Source: JAHCHG01 sp965214585 | GTDB taxonomy: Bacteria > Acidobacteriota > Blastocatellia > Pyrinomonadales > Pyrinomonadaceae | NCBI GenBank assembly: GCA_965214585.1 | Contig: OZ243957.1 | Span: 1,054,001 to 1,118,000 of the forward strand | Length of the DNA: 64,000 bases | Direction: 5' to 3' | Shown: one piece after another, positions 1 to 8,831 of the stretch | Numbering within the stretch: position 1 is the first letter of the stretch | Layout: each line of letters starts with the position of its first letter | The notes under the pieces: model-generated | The model's database searches: none | The model's input: the letters and a program-made list of their open reading frames with translations, nothing else | Told to the model about the DNA's origin: nothing | Translations under genes and position numbers: made by a program

Positions 1-278
1 GCGTAACGGAAAATTTGGGTGAAACCAGTTTGCTGGTAAATCTGGAAATTTTACCGCCCGTCGGAAGCGAGGTAAACCTGAGAATGTATAATGAAGAGAA
101 TTTCATTATCGAAATTCTGACAAGAGTTATACGGGTTGAACGCGATCCGGGCAGACCGCTTGCCGCGCTTTCGGTTGTCGAAAATTCTAAAAAATGGAAG
201 CAGATCGCTTTGCCGGCGGCGGAAAACTGGTTGGTCAAACATATTCAGAGCAATTACGATGACGATTGGCTGAATTAA
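1..278 (+). CDS. PilZ-like domain protein, 3' part
   Basis: The reading frame is open to the left edge and continues upstream of the first possible start, a TTG at 15, so the gene begins outside the window. The visible residues read V-T-E-N-L-G-E-T-S-L-L-V, followed by beta-strand-like segments and I-R-V-E-R. This resembles the second half of a PilZ domain, where an N-x-S-x-x-G/L-like motif follows the c-di-GMP-binding arginines. The arginine motif itself is outside the window, so c-di-GMP binding cannot be judged. An intrinsic terminator follows 32 bases after the stop. The family call rests on a short pattern only. Confidence 0.5.
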   Translation, partial: VTENLGETSLLVNLEILPPVGSEVNLRMYNEENFIIEILTRVIRVERDPGRPLAALSVVENSKKWKQIALPAAENWLVKHIQSNYDDDWLN

Positions 279-309
279 TTTCCAAGAGCAAAATTTACAA
301 AATCAAAAA

Positions 310-350
310 GCGGAGAAATTTATCTTTACAAGATAGCTTCTCCGCCTTTT
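310..350 (+). terminator. Intrinsic terminator after the PilZ-like gene
   Basis: GCGGAGAA at 310-317 pairs with TTCTCCGC at 338-345. Inside it ATCTT pairs with AAGAT. The stem is preceded by an A-run and followed by CTTTT. Confidence 0.8.
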
Positions 351-416
351 GATTTTAGTGCTGAACTTTAATAAATCAGGCGAACTTATAAAATGCTTGG
401 AGCATCTTTAAAGCTA

Positions 417-1541
417 ATGAAAAAGATTTTTACCGCAATATTAATATCATTATTTTCGCTGAATATTTTGTTCGCGCAGAAAGTTCAGCAACAGCCTTTG
501 TCGCAGACGGAATACGTTAAAATGCTTTATATGCTGGAGAAAAATCCGGCATCGAAAACGGATTTTATTGAAGCGGTCAGAACGCGCGGCATCGGTTTTG
601 AATTGTCCGACGGTTTGCGTAGTTTGACCAGAACAAAAGGGCGAAACGACAGCGAAATTCAGAGAACCGTCGCGGAAGCCGAACGCCGCCGCGCAGATCC
701 CGAAAGTTTCAATCCGCCGTCGGCAAAAGAAGCGGAAAAAGTTTTGACCGAAGCCCGAAAAGCAACGCTCGAATCAGTCGGCGAAATGCCGGATTTCGTC
801 GTCAAACAAATCGTCAGACGCGGCATCGCTTACGAAGGAACGAACAATTTCCGCAATTTAGACCGCTTGGTTGTCGGTGTCAGCTACCGCGCGTCCGGGC
901 AGGAAGAATACAAAGTTTTATCAGTCAACGGAATAATGCAAAATAATCCGAAAGCCGACAGCGGTTACGCTTCGACGGGCGGCACGAGTTCGACGGGCGA
1001 ATTTGTCACGGTTCTGGAAAAAATCTTCAAACCCGAAAGCGATACGAAATTTGAAGTGATTGATTCGGACACGATTCGCAACAGACGCGCTCTCGTTTAC
1101 AATTTTTCGATAGAACGCGACAAAGCCAAGCAGAACATTACATATTACGCCTACATTCCCGATTCGGTGATTACGGGAATGAAGGGAAAAATCTGGATTG
1201 ACCGCGAGAATTTCCGCGTTTTGCGAATCGAGAGCGAGGCGACGGAAATTCCGAACAGCTTTAAGATCACCAGCGCGAAACGCACGGTTGATTACGATTG
1301 GGTAAAGATCAACGACGAAGATTATATGCTTCCGTCGCTTTCCGAAGTCCGCCTTGTCAGCCGCGAAACTCCGCGAAATTACGAAACGCGCAACCGCATT
1401 ACTTTCAAGGATTATCAAAAATACGGTTCGGAAGTTATCGTCGTTGAAGATGACGTGGAGATTCTGCCCGAAGATAAACCGGCAAAAACCGATGTTAATG
1501 ACGACGATTTGCCGCCGCCGCCGCCGAACAGTAAACCGTAG
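417..1541 (+). CDS. Exported protein of unknown function with proline-rich tail
   Basis: A 374-residue protein. The ATG at 417 is preferred over the in-frame ATG at 393 because it places a clean signal peptide (M-K-K-I-F-T-A-I-L-I-S then a cut after F-A-Q) at the N-terminus. The mature part contains repeated beta-strand patterns such as K-I-W-I-D-R-E-N-F-R-V-L-R, which resemble the lipid-binding strands of LolA-like outer-membrane lipoprotein-sorting proteins. That resemblance is weak and no family is claimed. The C-terminus is acidic and ends in five prolines followed by N-S-K-P. It is probably periplasmic. It is a single gene, flanked by a terminator upstream and a hairpin repeat downstream. 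Confidence 0.65.
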   Translation: MKKIFTAILISLFSLNILFAQKVQQQPLSQTEYVKMLYMLEKNPASKTDFIEAVRTRGIGFELSDGLRSLTRTKGRNDSEIQRTVAEAERRRADPESFNPPSAKEAEKVLTEARKATLESVGEMPDFVVKQIVRRGIAYEGTNNFRNLDRLVVGVSYRASGQEEYKVLSVNGIMQNNPKADSGYASTGGTSSTGEFVTVLEKIFKPESDTKFEVIDSDTIRNRRALVYNFSIERDKAKQNITYYAYIPDSVITGMKGKIWIDRENFRVLRIESEATEIPNSFKITSAKRTVDYDWVKINDEDYMLPSLSEVRLVSRETPRNYETRNRITFKDYQKYGSEVIVVEDDVEILPEDKPAKTDVNDDDLPPPPPNSKP

Positions 1542-1557
1542 TTGAGTAAAATTACCT

Positions 1558-1688
1558 GACTGGAGCGCAAGCGTCCCGCTTGCAACCGTCGCGTGAGCGA
1601 CGGAAAATCGTTAAAACTAAAAGGTTTCAGTTATAGCGACTTTTTCGCGCTACGCGCTCATTGCAAGCGGGACGCTTGCGCTCCAGTC
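1558..1688. repeat. Hairpin repeat with perfect 28-bp arms
   Basis: The arm 1558-1585, containing GAGCGCAAGCGTCCCGCTTG, recurs exactly inverted at 1661-1688. The interior holds a second stem (CGTCGCGTGAGCGACG at 1587-1602) and a GCGCTACGCGC palindrome. No open frame crosses it. It lies in the 332-base gap 1542-1873. The rest of that gap holds only a seven-codon frame, ATG to TAA, at 1748 and no clear promoter. It could act as a terminator, but its size and arms suit a MITE- or REP-like element. Confidence 0.75.
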
Positions 1689-1873
1689 GAAAACTCCGTT
1701 TTCCCGCGTTTTCAATTTTCAAATCTTGTGTTATATTTTCTCTCATTATGAAAATCTCCGTCAGCTAAATCACCGCAAATTCCTTGTTTGTTTCCGCGTT
1801 TCTCGATGCTTTGGAAATAAACCGCCTTCGCACTTTCCGTGCGCCAATTTTCTAATTTAAATATAGGTTTTAT

Positions 1874-3286
1874 ATGTCGGATTACGCCCGAAAAACGTAT
1901 GACAATTCGTTTTGGTCAATTTTAAAGGAAGCGATCAAAGGCTCGGACAGAGATTTTACAAACGGCTCAATCGGTTTGGCGATTTTTCTTTTATCAGTTC
2001 CGATGATTTTGGAAATGGTGATGGAAAGCCTCTTTGCGATTGTGGACATTTATTTCGTCGCTAAACTCGGCGCGGATGCGATTGCGGTTGTCGGAATCAC
2101 CGAGGCGTTGATGGCGATAATTTACGCCGTCGCGTTCGGTCTGGCAATCGGCGCAACGGCGACAATCGCCAGACGAATCGGCGAAAAAGACGCGGAAGGC
2201 GCGGCGAAAACTGCGGCTCACGTCATTTATCTCGGCTTGATCGTTTCCGTTGCGATGAGCATAATCGGCGTGATTTTCGCGCCGAATCTGCTCGGACTTT
2301 TGGGCGGCGAACCGCAAGTCGTCCAACAGGGAACTGTTTTTGCCCGAATAATGCTCGGCGGAAACGCCGTTGTCGTTTTTATCTTTCTCCTCAACGCGAT
2401 TTTTCGCGGTGCGGGCGATGCCGCCGTTGCGATGCGCGTTTTGTGGCTGGCGAACGGCTTGAATATCGTTCTCGATCCGCTGTTTATTTTCGGAATCTGG
2501 ATTTTCCCCGAAATGGGCGTAACCGGCGCGGCGATTGCAACGACAATCGGGCGCGGAATCGGCGTTTTATATGCCGCTTGGCAATTATTCAAACCTTCGG
2601 GAAGAATCACGATCGAGAAAAATCATTGGACGTTTGATGCGAAACTTTTGTGGAAACTCGTCAAACTTTCGGCAACCGCCGTCATCCAATTTACAATCGG
2701 AACGGCGAGTTGGAGCGTTCTCGTGCGCGTCGTCGCCGGATTCGGCAGCGAAGCGATTGCGGGCTATGTGATCGGAATGCGCGTGATTTTGTTCGCGCTT
2801 CTGCCCGCGCTCGGTTTGAGCAACGCGGCGGCAACTTTGGTCGGTCAAAATCTCGGCGCGGAAAAACCCGAACGAGCCGAAAAATCGGTCTGGAAAGCGG
2901 CATTTTTCAATGCAGTTATTTACGGAATAATCGGTTTCATATTCATTTTCTTCGCCGGCGAAATCGTCGGATTTTTCACAACCGAACCGCGCGTTTTGAT
3001 TTACGGCACGAACTGTCTGCGAATCGCTTCTTACGGCTTCGTTTTTTACGGTTTCGGAATGGTCGTCGAAACGGCTTTCAACGGCGCGGGCGACACGATC
3101 ACGCCGACTTTTATGAACCTATTCGTTTTCTGGCTGTTTGAAATTCCGCTTGCATACTTTCTCGCTTACCAGCTAAATTTCGGACCAAACGGCGTTTTCT
3201 GGGCGATCACGGCGGCATTTTCCGTTTTGGCAATCGTTTCGGCTTTGATTTTCAGGCTTGGAAAATGGAAATTGAAAAAAGTTTGA
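1874..3286 (+). CDS. MATE family efflux transporter
   Basis: A 470-residue polytopic inner-membrane protein with about twelve hydrophobic segments, the normal length for the MATE (multidrug and toxic compound extrusion) branch of the MOP superfamily. The N-terminal half carries P-M-I-L-E-M-V-M-E-S-L-F-A-I-V-D-I-Y-F-V, typical of helix 1 in this family. The internal repeat motif F-R-G-A-G-D-A is repeated in the second half as F-N-G-A-G-D-T, as expected for the two pseudo-symmetric bundles. Likely a Na+- or H+-coupled exporter of cationic drugs or metabolites; the substrate cannot be read from sequence. It is monocistronic. The ribosome-binding site is weak and the leader is AT-rich. Confidence 0.9.
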   Translation: MSDYARKTYDNSFWSILKEAIKGSDRDFTNGSIGLAIFLLSVPMILEMVMESLFAIVDIYFVAKLGADAIAVVGITEALMAIIYAVAFGLAIGATATIARRIGEKDAEGAAKTAAHVIYLGLIVSVAMSIIGVIFAPNLLGLLGGEPQVVQQGTVFARIMLGGNAVVVFIFLLNAIFRGAGDAAVAMRVLWLANGLNIVLDPLFIFGIWIFPEMGVTGAAIATTIGRGIGVLYAAWQLFKPSGRITIEKNHWTFDAKLLWKLVKLSATAVIQFTIGTASWSVLVRVVAGFGSEAIAGYVIGMRVILFALLPALGLSNAAATLVGQNLGAEKPERAEKSVWKAAFFNAVIYGIIGFIFIFFAGEIVGFFTTEPRVLIYGTNCLRIASYGFVFYGFGMVVETAFNGAGDTITPTFMNLFVFWLFEIPLAYFLAYQLNFGPNGVFWAITAAFSVLAIVSALIFRLGKWKLKKV

Positions 3287-3350
3287 GAGCGCGTTTTAAT
3301 TGAACGATTTCGGTTTTGGCGGCTTACACAAACAAAATAATTGACGATTG

Positions 3351-3418
3351 ATAATTGAGATTTGAGAATTAGATTGCTCTCCCAAGTTCTCAACTTTCAA
3401 TTCTCAAATCTCAATTAT
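3351..3418. repeat. AT-rich intergenic hairpin, perfect 20-bp arms
   Basis: ATAATTGAGATTTGAGAATT at 3351-3370 recurs exactly inverted at 3399-3418. It is the same style of (T)GAGAATTGAGA hairpin as those at 26152-26235 and 50417-50490. It may stop transcription from the MATE gene, but no uridine run is obvious. No gene is supported between here and 3616: the small minus-strand frame at 3404-3589 has no supporting features. Confidence 0.6.
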
Positions 3419-3615
3419 TTTGTTGGTTTTTCTTTCAAAGCTAACTGAATGCGCTTTAATTTTTCGAGTGTAGTTTCTCGGCAATTTTTCTTGATAAATG
3501 CGCGATGAAAAGCCTTTAGACAGCAGAGATTTTACAAAATTTACGAATATATTTTCAGACTCCTTTTGATTATTTGTTATCTTTAACACTTTAATTTGCT
3601 AAAATAGTTCCCGAA

Positions 3616-4314
3616 ATGTCTGCTGTGATAAATTTTCCGAATCCGCGCACGCACGAATTTTCCGAATGGGTTTTGTTCGGCGAGTATTATTACAATGCCC
3701 GCGACATCCTCGGTTTCGGCGGAGAATTGACAATCGAAAATGTGCGAAACGCTTACAAAAACGGCATTTTCCCTTGGAATATCGAAAACCTTCCGCTTCC
3801 TTGGTTTTGCCCGGAACGGCGGGCGATTCTGGAATTTGAAAATTTGCACATTCCGAAAAGTTTGAAAAAGGAACGCCGAAAGACAAAGTTTAATTTCACG
3901 ATTGACGCTGATTTTGAATTGGTGATTGAAAATTGCGCGGCAATGAAACGCTCGCACGAAGCCGGAACTTGGATAAATGATGAATTTATTGAAGTTTACA
4001 CCAAACTGCACAAATTAGGGGAAGCGCACAGCGTCGAAGTTTGGGACGCGGACGAGAATCTCGTCGGCGGTCTTTACGGAGTTGACGCGGGCGGCGTTTT
4101 TTGCGGCGAAAGTATGTTTTACAAAAAGTCGAACGCTTCAAAACTCGCGCTGCTTCATTTGGTCGAACATCTGAAATCACGCGGCGCAAGTTGGATTGAC
4201 GTGCAGGTAATGACACCGCATTTTAAAACTTTCGGCGCGAAGGAGATCGCCCGCGAAGATTTTTTGACCAAGTTGGAAACAACTCAAGGCAAAAATCTTG
4301 ATTTGTTTGATTAA
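3616..4314 (+). CDS. aat: Leucyl/phenylalanyl-tRNA--protein transferase
   Basis: Cytoplasmic enzyme that adds Leu or Phe from charged tRNA to proteins bearing N-terminal Lys or Arg, marking them for ClpS/ClpAP (bacterial N-degron pathway). The 232 residues match the usual length. The family signature G-I-F-P-W-N is followed by L-P-W-F-C-P-E-R-R-A-I-L at about residues 55-75. The C-terminal GNAT-like part has G-G-L-Y-G-V, F-C-G-E-S-M-F and the closing D-V-Q-M-T-P-H-F-x-T-F-G-A pattern. The start is the ATG shortly after an AT-rich stretch. Its neighbours are unrelated. Confidence 0.95.
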   Translation: MSAVINFPNPRTHEFSEWVLFGEYYYNARDILGFGGELTIENVRNAYKNGIFPWNIENLPLPWFCPERRAILEFENLHIPKSLKKERRKTKFNFTIDADFELVIENCAAMKRSHEAGTWINDEFIEVYTKLHKLGEAHSVEVWDADENLVGGLYGVDAGGVFCGESMFYKKSNASKLALLHLVEHLKSRGASWIDVQVMTPHFKTFGAKEIAREDFLTKLETTQGKNLDLFD

Positions 4315-4317
4315 TGA

Positions 4318-4464
4318 AACAGACGGAAACAAGGGCAGTTATGGAAAGTGCTGTTTATAAATCGAGAAGTTTACAAATAAAAAGCATTTTCAATGAATTT
4401 TTTGAAACTCAACAATCTTCTTATCAATAAGCACCCTCCATAACTGTCGGGTTTCCGCCTCTTT
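4318..4464. repeat. Dispersed repeat family A, copy 1
   Basis: The right arm (about 4430-4464) reads GCACCCTCCATAACTGTCGG followed by GTTTCCGCC. The left arm (about 4318-4362) is its imperfect inverse. Beyond the arms, the interior stretch GCTGTTTATAAATCGAGAAG at 4360-4379 recurs inverted inside the copy at 16386-16567, so homology extends past the hairpin arms. Other copies lie at 8701-8808 and, degenerate, at about 46715-46780. The behaviour is MITE-like. Confidence 0.8.
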
Positions 4465-4521
4465 TATTATTTACCGAATAGCTTTCCCAAACCGCAAAAT
4501 GATAATCTCATATAAAGCATT

Positions 4522-5790
4522 ATGTTTAATAATTTTATCAAGCCGCGTCGGGTGGTTATCACGGGTTTCGGATGCGTTACGCCAATCGGCATCGGGCGTG
4601 AAAAATTTTGGGAAGCGTTAAAATCGGGAAAAAGCGGAATCGAGAAGATCGAAAGTTTTGATGTTTCCGATTCAAAAGTAAAAATCGCGGCGGAAGTTCG
4701 TAATTTCGATTGGGAAGCGGAACTCGATGCAAAAGACGTGCGCCACGTTCCGCGCACAGTTCCGCTTGCGCTTCGGGCGGCGCGTGAAGCGTTTGCCGAC
4801 GCGAAAATTGACGCGGAAAAACTCACATTAAAAGAAAAACAAAACTTCGGCGTAGTTTTGGGAACGGGCGGCGGCGGACTTTCCTTTACCGAAGAACAAT
4901 ACAGAACTTTTTTTACAAATTCCGACAAAAAAGCGAGCGTTTATACGATTCCTTCTTCAACACACGGCGGTTTATCGTCGGAACTTTCGATGGTTTTCGA
5001 TCTGCACGGTTTGTCGCATATTATCTCGACAGGCTGCACGAGTTCAACGGATGCGATAGCTTACGCGGCGCAGCACATCGCCCTTGGCAAACAGGAAATG
5101 ATGCTCGCGGGCGGCGCGGATTCGCCGATTGCGCCGGGAATTTTGGAAGGTTTTAATTTGATGACCGTTTTGACGAAAAATTGGAACGACGAGCCGAAAC
5201 GCGCTTCGCGCCCGTTTTCAAAAGACCGTTCGGGAATCGTCTTGGGCGAAGGCGCGTGGATTTTCGTTTTGGAAACTTTGGAAAACGCGCAAAATCGTGA
5301 AGCGAAAATTTACGCTGAAATAAAAGGTTACGGCGCGACGTGCGACGCATATCACCGCGTGCGTTTGGAAGAAAACGGAGTCGAACCGGCTCGCGCGATG
5401 ACCCTGGCAATGGAAGACGCGGGAATTTCGCCTGAAGAGATCGGCTACATAAATCTGCACGGAACTTCGACGCAGTTAAACGACAGAATCGAAACGCAGG
5501 CGATCAAAAATGCCTTTGATTCACACGCTTATTCGCTGAAAACTTCCGCCACAAAATCGCAGATCGGACATCCGCAAGGCGCGAGCGGCGCAGCCGGAAT
5601 TGGCGCAACTCTGCTCGCTTTTGAAGAAAATATTATCGCTCCGACGATAAATTTAGATCAACCCGACGAACAATGCGATCTTGATTACACGCCGAATTTT
5701 GCGAAAGAAAACACCGAAATAAAAAACGCTCTGTGTAACTGCATCGGTTTCGGCTCGAAAAATTCCGCGCTCGTTTTGGGGAAAATTTAA
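4522..5790 (+). CDS. Beta-ketoacyl-ACP synthase (KAS II, FabF-like)
   Basis: A thiolase-fold condensing enzyme that elongates acyl-ACP with malonyl-ACP. The 422 residues fit FabF (about 410) with a short N-terminal extension before V-V-I-T-G-F-G. The catalytic triad is visible: Cys172 in S-T-G-C-T-S-S, His313 in L-H-G-T-S-T and His350 in I-G-H-P-Q-G-A-S-G. The gatekeeper-like G-F-G-S-K-N closes the fold near the C-terminus. No acyl carrier protein or other fatty-acid genes are adjacent, so this may be an extra copy used for a special lipid or secondary metabolite rather than the main FabF. It ends just before a family B repeat. Confidence 0.88.
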   Translation: MFNNFIKPRRVVITGFGCVTPIGIGREKFWEALKSGKSGIEKIESFDVSDSKVKIAAEVRNFDWEAELDAKDVRHVPRTVPLALRAAREAFADAKIDAEKLTLKEKQNFGVVLGTGGGGLSFTEEQYRTFFTNSDKKASVYTIPSSTHGGLSSELSMVFDLHGLSHIISTGCTSSTDAIAYAAQHIALGKQEMMLAGGADSPIAPGILEGFNLMTVLTKNWNDEPKRASRPFSKDRSGIVLGEGAWIFVLETLENAQNREAKIYAEIKGYGATCDAYHRVRLEENGVEPARAMTLAMEDAGISPEEIGYINLHGTSTQLNDRIETQAIKNAFDSHAYSLKTSATKSQIGHPQGASGAAGIGATLLAFEENIIAPTINLDQPDEQCDLDYTPNFAKENTEIKNALCNCIGFGSKNSALVLGKI

Positions 5791-5794
5791 AATC

Positions 5795-5929
5795 GTATCG
5801 CCGGCAAGATGCCGGCAGTCACGTTGGCATCTTGCTGACGCTTTGATAAAAAAGTGCAAAGCTGCGCTTTTTTATCAGGAATATGGCGGCTGGAAGCCAC
5901 CACGACTGCCGGCAAGATGCCGGCGATAC
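5795..5929. repeat. Dispersed repeat family B, copy 1
   Basis: Outer arms at 5795-5820 and 5904-5929 share GCCGGCAAGATGCCGGC flanked by GTATC and GATAC. An inner stem pairs GATAAAAAAG with CTTTTTTATC (about 5843-5878). The phrase GGCGGCTGGAAGCCACCA inside it recurs in the second copy at 38694-38854. It separates the convergent fabF-like and App1-like genes and may also serve as a bidirectional terminator. Confidence 0.8.
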
Positions 5930-5932
5930 ATT

Positions 5933-7096
5933 TTACAAAAGATTTTCTTCCGATAAATCTTCCGCATTCGGAGAATTTTCGTCAAACAGTTTTTCTCTGC
6001 GGATTTCGGGCAGAGCGTCCGCCGAAATGAGATTTTCTCCGGCGGCGTGCATCGCGGCAAATTCGCTGTCGGGCGCAAAAATTATTTGGCTTCCGCTATC
6101 TTTGACTTCATTGATTAATTTTTCGATTTCGTCGGCATTTTCCGGTTCTTCGACGGTTTTTCTGATGTAAATTTGGCGGATTTTTTGCGGGTATTCTTTG
6201 ACGATTCGGCGATAAATTTCCGGGTCTTGTTCGCCATCGTCGCCGATCAAAATGAAGGACATTTGCGGATACATTTCGAGAACTTTTCTGATATTTTCGA
6301 GTTTGTGCGTTTGATGTTCGCTCGCTTGGAAAACGGTGTGTGTGCCGAAATCCTTGAGAAATAAAGGTCCAAGCGGAATTTTCTGTTTTTTGAGAAATTC
6401 GATCAGCAATCCGTATAAATTCCAAGGACTGCTCGAAACGTAAAAGATCGGATTATTTTCAACGCCCGACGCGCCTTTTTGCAGAGCCGTGTAAAATTCC
6501 GCAACGCCTTCAAAAGGGCTTCTCGTGTGTTCGTTCGAGAGAATTGTCGTGAGAATCATTTTCGTTTTGCTGACGACATTCGTTCTTATAACCGTGTCGT
6601 CCAAATCGCTGATAATGCCGAACTTAGCCGTTTCCGGCGGAATTAAAATTTTCCCTTTTTCAGATACTTTTCTTTTGCTTTTTCCGATTGGCGCAAGCAG
6701 TTCGAGTTCGATTTCATTCCAAATGCGAATGTCAGAATCTTTTTCGTAATCCAATTCGAGATAAAAATATCCTTCGCGGTTCGTGATAACTTCTTTTTGA
6801 GTATTTTGAAAAACGGCTTTAACGCGGGCGTTCGGAACTTCGTCGGTTTCAAAACGCCGATACATATTGACGAGATTTTTCCAAGTTCCGTCGGTTTCGC
6901 TTGAAATTTCAGGCTTTTCGTTTTCCAAAACGCGCCCGTTCATCATAATTTTTTCGCCGTTTCCAAATCCGAAATACGGCACAATTCGCAGAGAATCGTC
7001 GTATTCGGTAAGATTTTTCAGACGATGTTTTACGTCGTCAGACCAATCATCGGCGCGTTCAAAAATGCTCTGCAATTTCGATTTCCACTTGTTCAT
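5933..7096 (-). CDS. App1-like (DUF2183) phosphatase
   Basis: A 387-residue protein. The start is placed at the ATG at 7096 because the longer frame begins with an upstream TTG. The C-terminal half has the DUF2183/App1 phosphatase signature: S-D-L-D-D-T-V-I-R-T (HAD-type D-x-D-x-T catalytic motif), F-Y-V-S-S-S-P-W-N-L-Y, then I-G-D-D-G-E-Q-D-P-E-I-Y. In yeast App1 this domain dephosphorylates phosphatidate; the bacterial substrate is unknown. The N-terminal part holds the beta-sandwich-like V-P-Y-F-G-F-G-N and G-R-V-L-E found in bacterial members. No signal peptide is seen. A family B repeat separates it from the convergent upstream gene. Confidence 0.85.
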   Translation of the reverse strand: MNKWKSKLQSIFERADDWSDDVKHRLKNLTEYDDSLRIVPYFGFGNGEKIMMNGRVLENEKPEISSETDGTWKNLVNMYRRFETDEVPNARVKAVFQNTQKEVITNREGYFYLELDYEKDSDIRIWNEIELELLAPIGKSKRKVSEKGKILIPPETAKFGIISDLDDTVIRTNVVSKTKMILTTILSNEHTRSPFEGVAEFYTALQKGASGVENNPIFYVSSSPWNLYGLLIEFLKKQKIPLGPLFLKDFGTHTVFQASEHQTHKLENIRKVLEMYPQMSFILIGDDGEQDPEIYRRIVKEYPQKIRQIYIRKTVEEPENADEIEKLINEVKDSGSQIIFAPDSEFAAMHAAGENLISADALPEIRREKLFDENSPNAEDLSEENLL

Positions 7097-7159
7097 AAAA
7101 TTAATTTTGAGCAAATTCGCCGAATAAATAAAGCGCAGACGATAAATTTAAAAAAAGTT

Positions 7160-7188
7160 AAGCGCGGCTTTTTGTGAAAACCGCGCTT
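7160..7188 (-). terminator. Intrinsic terminator, minus strand
   Basis: AAGCGCGG at 7160-7167 pairs with CCGCGCTT at 7181-7188. Read on the minus strand the stem is followed by AACTTTTTTT, so it ends transcripts from the 7246-7512 gene. Confidence 0.75.
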
Positions 7189-7245
7189 CGTAGGACATTT
7201 TTGTAGATAATACAGGTAGGATTTCGGCAGGTTATGACATCTCGC

Positions 7246-7512
7246 CTAATTTCCGTTATGCGAGATCGTCGGAGGGTAATAAAAAGAACCGTGAGTTCTT
7301 AAAGTCTTTGTATCAAACGGTTTGCGTGCGCCGCATTCTAAGCACGCGCTATACGCTCCGCTTCTGTTTGAAAACGGGCGGCTCATTTTTTTGTGCCAGC
7401 ATCCGAAGATTTTTCCGAAAATTCCGATCTTTTTGCCGAATGCGCCATCGGTTCTGTTAATAATCTTTTCTGCGATATAGTTTTGCTCTAAAGTAGCTTG
7501 CATTTTTTTCAT
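7246..7512 (-). CDS. Small putative zinc-binding protein
   Basis: About 88 residues. An AAGGAGG ribosome-binding site just upstream of 7512 decides the start: the ATG at 7512 (M-K-K-M-Q) lies 2 bases after it and the ATG at 7503 lies 11 bases after it, so either may be used. The C-terminal part has C-W-H-K-K, then C-L-E-C-G-A-R-K-P-F-D and G-S-F-Y-Y. The spaced Cys/His residues suggest one zinc site. Similar short C-x-x-C-G-A-R-x-x-F-D proteins are common and uncharacterised in Acidobacteriota (from memory). It is monocistronic with its own terminator. Confidence 0.7.
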   Translation of the reverse strand: MKKMQATLEQNYIAEKIINRTDGAFGKKIGIFGKIFGCWHKKMSRPFSNRSGAYSACLECGARKPFDTKTLRTHGSFYYPPTISHNGN

Positions 7513-7733
7513 TTCCTCCTTATCGTTTTTTATCAACGCGCTCTGTTTGTAAGAACGCAAAACGGGGAAAGTCTTGCATATGTAAGATGCAGTTTTCCCG
7601 AAAAAGAATGTAAAAAAAATGTAAAGATTGCTAAAATTAATTTTTAGGTTTCTTAACTCATTTATTTACACATAATCTGTTTACATAAATGATAAATGCG
7701 GGTAAATTTTCAGTTAAGATATAAAAATAATTT

Positions 7734-8720
7734 ATGAGAAAAATCCAAAAAATGCTGCTGTTCGCGTGTTTGAGTTTTATATTAGTTTCGAGCGTTTCGG
7801 CTTGGGACGACGCGGGACACAAACTGACGGCTTATATCGCGTGGCAGCAAATGTCCGCCGAAGCGCGTAACGAAGCGTTTAGAATTTTGATGAAAGCACC
7901 GGAAGATTCGGATTTGAGCGTTTTTTACAACGCTTACGAATCGCGTGCGGAAAACGTCAAACGGCGCGAACTTTTTATGATCGCGGCAACTTGGTCGGAT
8001 ATTATTCGCAATCGTGATTTTCCCGTCCGCTTTGAAAAATACAATCGGGGAAATTGGCATTACGCCGATAAATTCTGGCGGCAAGCGGGCGAAAAAGCCG
8101 AAATTTTGGAAAGTTTGGACGACGACGACGGCGGAAAGGCAGTTTTGAAACTTTACGATTTTGAAAAAACCTTAAAAAATCCGCTGGCAACTGATGCCGA
8201 CAAAGCGGTTGCGCTCGCGTGGTTTCTGCACGTCGGCGGCGATTTGCACAATCCGCTGCACAACGCTTCGCGCGTTACGGACGTTGAACCGAAAGGCGAT
8301 CAGGGCGGAAATTTATTCATTTTATCCGCGAGAGATGCGCCGCGCGAAGACCGTATGAATCTGCATTATTTTTGGGATTCGCTGATTACGAGAAACATTC
8401 CGCGCAAAACGGACGCTTGCGACGCGGATTATATCGGCGCGATTGCCGAAAAAATTACCGAAAAATATCCGTATTCAAAAATGAAAAACCATTTAAAATT
8501 GGGCGATTTCGAGGCTTGGCACAAGGAAGGTTTCGCTTTTCTGCCGACGGATGTTTACGCGAGCGATCTTGCGCGAAACAATCTGCCGACAAAGCGTTAC
8601 CGGGAAAATTCCCTTAGAATCGGAGAACGACAACTCGCTCTGGCAGGTTATCGTCTGGGCGTGATGCTCAACCGGATTTTTGCTAATGGCGGATTGATAA
8701 AGGCGGAAACCCGACAGTAA
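7734..8720 (+). CDS. Secreted S1/P1 family nuclease
   Basis: A 328-residue exported zinc-dependent nuclease that cleaves single-stranded nucleic acid and may remove 3' phosphates. The signal peptide runs to S-V-S-A and the mature protein begins at Trp24, whose free N-terminus is a zinc ligand in this family. His29 of W-D-D-A-G-H is the next ligand. Further ligand motifs visible are N-W-H-Y-A-D, A-W-F-L-H-V-G-G-D-L-H-N-P-L-H, G-D-Q-G-G-N and N-L-H-Y-F-W-D. The last six codons and the stop lie inside the left arm of a family A repeat (8701-8808), so the C-terminal K-A-E-T-R-Q was probably supplied by the element. Confidence 0.93.
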   Translation: MRKIQKMLLFACLSFILVSSVSAWDDAGHKLTAYIAWQQMSAEARNEAFRILMKAPEDSDLSVFYNAYESRAENVKRRELFMIAATWSDIIRNRDFPVRFEKYNRGNWHYADKFWRQAGEKAEILESLDDDDGGKAVLKLYDFEKTLKNPLATDADKAVALAWFLHVGGDLHNPLHNASRVTDVEPKGDQGGNLFILSARDAPREDRMNLHYFWDSLITRNIPRKTDACDADYIGAIAEKITEKYPYSKMKNHLKLGDFEAWHKEGFAFLPTDVYASDLARNNLPTKRYRENSLRIGERQLALAGYRLGVMLNRIFANGGLIKAETRQ

Positions 8721-8808
8721 TGGAGGGTGCTGTTTGTAATCTGCTGTTTTAACTTTTAACTTTTTAGTTTGCCGACAGCACCCTCCATTACTGCCCTCGT
8801 TTCCGCCT
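8701..8808. repeat. Dispersed repeat family A, copy 2
   Basis: The left arm, 8701-8732, begins AGGCGGAAACCCGACAGTAA and runs on to GGAGGGTGCTG. The right arm, 8776-8808, is its near-perfect inverse. The left arm supplies the stop codon of the S1/P1 nuclease gene at 8718-8720. Confidence 0.85.
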
Positions 8809-8831
8809 GTGCCGCCAATGGATAATTTGTT

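Noticed and set aside
1748..1768. Seven-codon ATG-to-TAA frame upstream of the MATE gene as a regulatory leader peptide
   Set aside because: No Shine-Dalgarno sequence, no attenuator hairpin and no codon bias seen; too little to support.
2227..2903. Arg-rich antisense frames across the MATE and many other genes
   Set aside because: They mirror strong sense genes with clear motifs and have composition typical of antisense shadows.
3404..3589. 61-residue minus-strand frame between the MATE and aat genes
   Set aside because: No ribosome-binding site, no domain pattern, and it overlaps a hairpin repeat arm; probably chance.
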